Assembly: GCF_030758775.1 (NCBI RefSeq)
Contig: NZ_CP132384.1
Coordinates: 1,302,001 to 1,366,000 of the forward strand
Source of the DNA: Bifidobacterium asteroides
GTDB taxonomy: Bacteria > Actinomycetota > Actinomycetes > Actinomycetales > Bifidobacteriaceae
Reading direction: 5' to 3'
DNA: 64,000 nt
The first letter of the stretch is position 1. Each line of letters opens with the position of its first letter. The notes under the pieces are model-generated. The model was not told the DNA's origin, did not search any database, and saw only the letters and a program-made list of their open reading frames with translations. Both the position numbers and the translations under genes were made by a program. Positions 61,990 to 64,000 of the stretch are shown piece by piece.

Positions 61990-64000
61990 ATGACCCCGTC
62001 CCAGTCGACCATCACCCCCGAGGACACCGATTCCGCCGACCCTGTGCAGGAAGACCAGGTCGTCATTCGGGATACCCCACCCCAGCGGGTTCATGATGCC
62101 GAAGACCTGCTTCGAGCCCTGGCAGCACTGATCCTGGGAATCCTGGTCACTCTGGCAGCTGTCTATCTGAAGGGCATAGCCGCCGGGGTCGAGTCGGACA
62201 TGCGCCAGGCCGGCAATGCCATGGACTGGCTCATGGACGTGCCCACGGCCTTCCTTCAGCAAGCAGTGACCGTGACCGTGGTCCTGGCGGTGCTTGTCCA
62301 TCTGCTGGTCAACAGGGAATGGATCCAGGCCATCACTGCCCCCTTGGCCATGTTCCTGGGCTTCGGGCTGGTCATGCTGACCTCCAACCTGATCCTGAAG
62401 GCGGGCAACCCGACCCTGATCGCCTCATTCAGCTCCCAGAACGCCATAGGGTCTCCCGTCCTGCTGCCTGACTTCTATGCCGGTCTGGCTGCCTTCCTGA
62501 GTGCAGCAGGACCCCGTCGCCTGCGCAGCTCGGTCAAGTGGGGATGGAACGCTCTATACGTCGTGGCCATCATCATGGTCGCCATATCCTCCAATTCGGC
62601 CAGCGGGGTTCTGGTCTCGCTGATCCTTGGCCGAATCATGGGCATGGTCGTCCGATACCTGGCGGGCACGCAGAACAAGGGCGCTTGGGGGCAGGGCGTG
62701 GTGCAGGCCATAGCCTCCATCGGCATCCATGCCGCCAGCCTGGAGCGTCAGGATCCCAGTCTAGACAACGATGGCCAGCCCCTGCCCGCCCTCGACGACG
62801 ATCTTATCGAAGCCTCCCGCATCTACAGGGCCCGTGACAGGGATGGCCGCACCTACACGGTTTCGGTCATGGACGGCCAGCTGCACACCATGGGCTATCT
62901 GATGCAGCTCTGGCAGTGGATCAAACTGTCCGGAGTCTCCATGCGCCGGGACCGGTCGGTCAGAAACTCCATGCAACACCATATGGCCATGCTGACTGAA
63001 TTGCGGGACCTGGGACTGACCGCCCTGCACCCCTATGGTCTGGCGGAGAGCGCCGAATCCTCAATTCTGGTCCTTGAGGATGATATCCATCTTGGGCCCT
63101 TGGAACCTGAGAACCTGGACGCCGACAGGGCCAAGCAGCTGATGGACTACCTTCGCCGGGCCAACGAGCGCGGCTTCACACACCGCCGCATCCGCCCAGA
63201 GACTCTGGCCGTGGATCAGTCAGGCTCCGCGGTCATCGCCGGCTGGGAGAACGGCGACAGCGCCAGCTCCCAGGCCAACATCGCCCTGGACCGGGTCCAG
63301 CTTCTCGCCCTGATCGCCGCGATGATCGGCGTGGACCAAGCCATCACGGCCGCCCGCGCCTCCTGGGGGGTCAAGACCCTGGCGGGGCTATCGCCATTCT
63401 GCCAGATGGTGGCCATTCCCTCGCAGACCCAGGCCTTGCCTGGCTGGGATCGACAGATTCTGACTGATCTGCGCAAACAGCTGCAGACCTTGGCTCCTCC
63501 TGAGTCGGTGGCTGAGACCAGCCAGGTAACCCTCTCACGTTTCAGTCTGCGCAGCTTCGTGGCCCTGGCCTTGCTGGTAGTAGCTGTCGCCGTCATCGTC
63601 ACCCAGTTCAATCTGCCCCAGGTCATCAGCGCCGTCCGCAATGCCAACCCTTGGATGGCTGGCCTCTCCTTCCTGCTGGGATCACTGTCCTGGGTGGGTT
63701 GCGCCATTACCCTAGGAGTCTTCATCGACCCGGCCAAGCGCGATTTCAAGGGCATTTTCCTATCCCAGGTGGCCTCCTCGTTCACCTCGGTCTCCATGCC
63801 CGCCGGGGTGGGGCCGGCCTTCGTCAACCTGCAGTTCCTGAGGCGGAACGGTTATGACAACACCATGGCCACGGCCATCATGAGCGCCGTGGTGGCCGTC
63901 CAGTTCGCGACCACCTTCTGTCTGCTGATCGGCATCGGGCTGTTCACCGGGCGCAACACCCTATCCGGGATGATCCCCACCAACACCCTGGTCATCGTCA
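61990..64000 (+). CDS. Flippase-like membrane protein with degenerate kinase-like middle, 3' part off the right edge
   Basis: At least 670 residues. After a hydrophilic N-terminus come about six helices (about 39-225), then a soluble segment (about 275-480) and a second helical region beginning near FVALALLVVAVAVIVTQFN. That second region resembles the flippase-like domain of lysylphosphatidylglycerol synthase-type proteins (VGCAITLGVF, MPAGVGPAFVNLQFLRRNGY). The middle resembles a protein kinase fold: SSILVLEDDI, then HRRIRPETLAV and VIAGWENGDS in the place of the HRD and DFG motifs, so the kinase residues are lost. The protein is cut at base 64000. Start at ATG 61990, two bases after purB. 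Confidence 0.75.
   Translation, partial: MTPSQSTITPEDTDSADPVQEDQVVIRDTPPQRVHDAEDLLRALAALILGILVTLAAVYLKGIAAGVESDMRQAGNAMDWLMDVPTAFLQQAVTVTVVLAVLVHLLVNREWIQAITAPLAMFLGFGLVMLTSNLILKAGNPTLIASFSSQNAIGSPVLLPDFYAGLAAFLSAAGPRRLRSSVKWGWNALYVVAIIMVAISSNSASGVLVSLILGRIMGMVVRYLAGTQNKGAWGQGVVQAIASIGIHAASLERQDPSLDNDGQPLPALDDDLIEASRIYRARDRDGRTYTVSVMDGQLHTMGYLMQLWQWIKLSGVSMRRDRSVRNSMQHHMAMLTELRDLGLTALHPYGLAESAESSILVLEDDIHLGPLEPENLDADRAKQLMDYLRRANERGFTHRRIRPETLAVDQSGSAVIAGWENGDSASSQANIALDRVQLLALIAAMIGVDQAITAARASWGVKTLAGLSPFCQMVAIPSQTQALPGWDRQILTDLRKQLQTLAPPESVAETSQVTLSRFSLRSFVALALLVVAVAVIVTQFNLPQVISAVRNANPWMAGLSFLLGSLSWVGCAITLGVFIDPAKRDFKGIFLSQVASSFTSVSMPAGVGPAFVNLQFLRRNGYDNTMATAIMSAVVAVQFATTFCLLIGIGLFTGRNTLSGMIPTNTLVIV

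Overview
This is a 64 kb piece of a high-GC actinobacterial chromosome, almost certainly a Bifidobacterium. The genus-typical signs are an unusually long LigA with extra blocks, a stand-alone groEL behind CIRCE repeats with a small cold-shock gene upstream, DUF3043/DUF4191/DUF3027 actinobacterial proteins, polyphosphate glucokinase, and ECF vitamin transporters with riboswitches. A full Fe/Mn superoxide dismutase is present. Most gut bifidobacteria lack one, while the insect-gut B. asteroides group is known to carry it, so a bee or bumblebee symbiont is the best guess (inference). There are no rRNA or tRNA genes, insertion sequences, phage genes or CRISPR arrays that I can see.

Layout. 1-7.1 kb: argC (cut by the left edge, with two ARG-box-like operators), a DJ-1/PfpI protein, a small membrane protein, pheT-pheS and a SpoU methyltransferase. 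7.3-13.5 kb: superoxide dismutase, a TPP-riboswitch-controlled thiamine/HMP ECF transporter (YkoE plus a fused A-A-T protein), an M20 dipeptidase and DUF3043. 13.6-19 kb: dihydrolipoyl dehydrogenase, DUF4191, glnA and an MFS carrier. 19-26.3 kb: Mrp ATPase, ligA and a 1,150-residue TPR protein translationally coupled to ligA. 26.4-37.3 kb: a large polytopic membrane protein, a beta-glucosidase with an MFS sugar carrier, an aminotransferase, polyphosphate glucokinase, a nitroreductase-like protein, a histidine-phosphatase-like protein and a GT2 glycosyltransferase. 37.5-40.7 kb: FMN riboswitch, ribU (with an apparent frameshift) and a second fused EcfA-A-T. 41-51.6 kb: clpC, DUF3027, two cold-shock-type genes, a TPM protein / response regulator / histidine kinase operon, a WXG100 protein and groEL. 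51.8-64 kb: a LytR_C protein, ung, a six-gene MoxR-DUF58-VWA-VWA operon, a WXG-like/lipase gene pair that looks like a type VII secretion substrate module, purB, and a large membrane protein with a degenerate kinase-like middle that runs off the right edge.

The clearest regulation visible is a TPP and an FMN riboswitch, a double CIRCE lattice over the groEL promoter, a probable ClgR-type palindrome upstream of clpC, tandem ARG boxes, and a recurring promoter layout in which a TANNNT -10 box ends only 6-8 bases before the start codon, implying many leaderless mRNAs. The most novel candidate system is the WXG-like/alpha-beta-hydrolase pair at 58.7-60.5 kb next to the MoxR/VWA operon.
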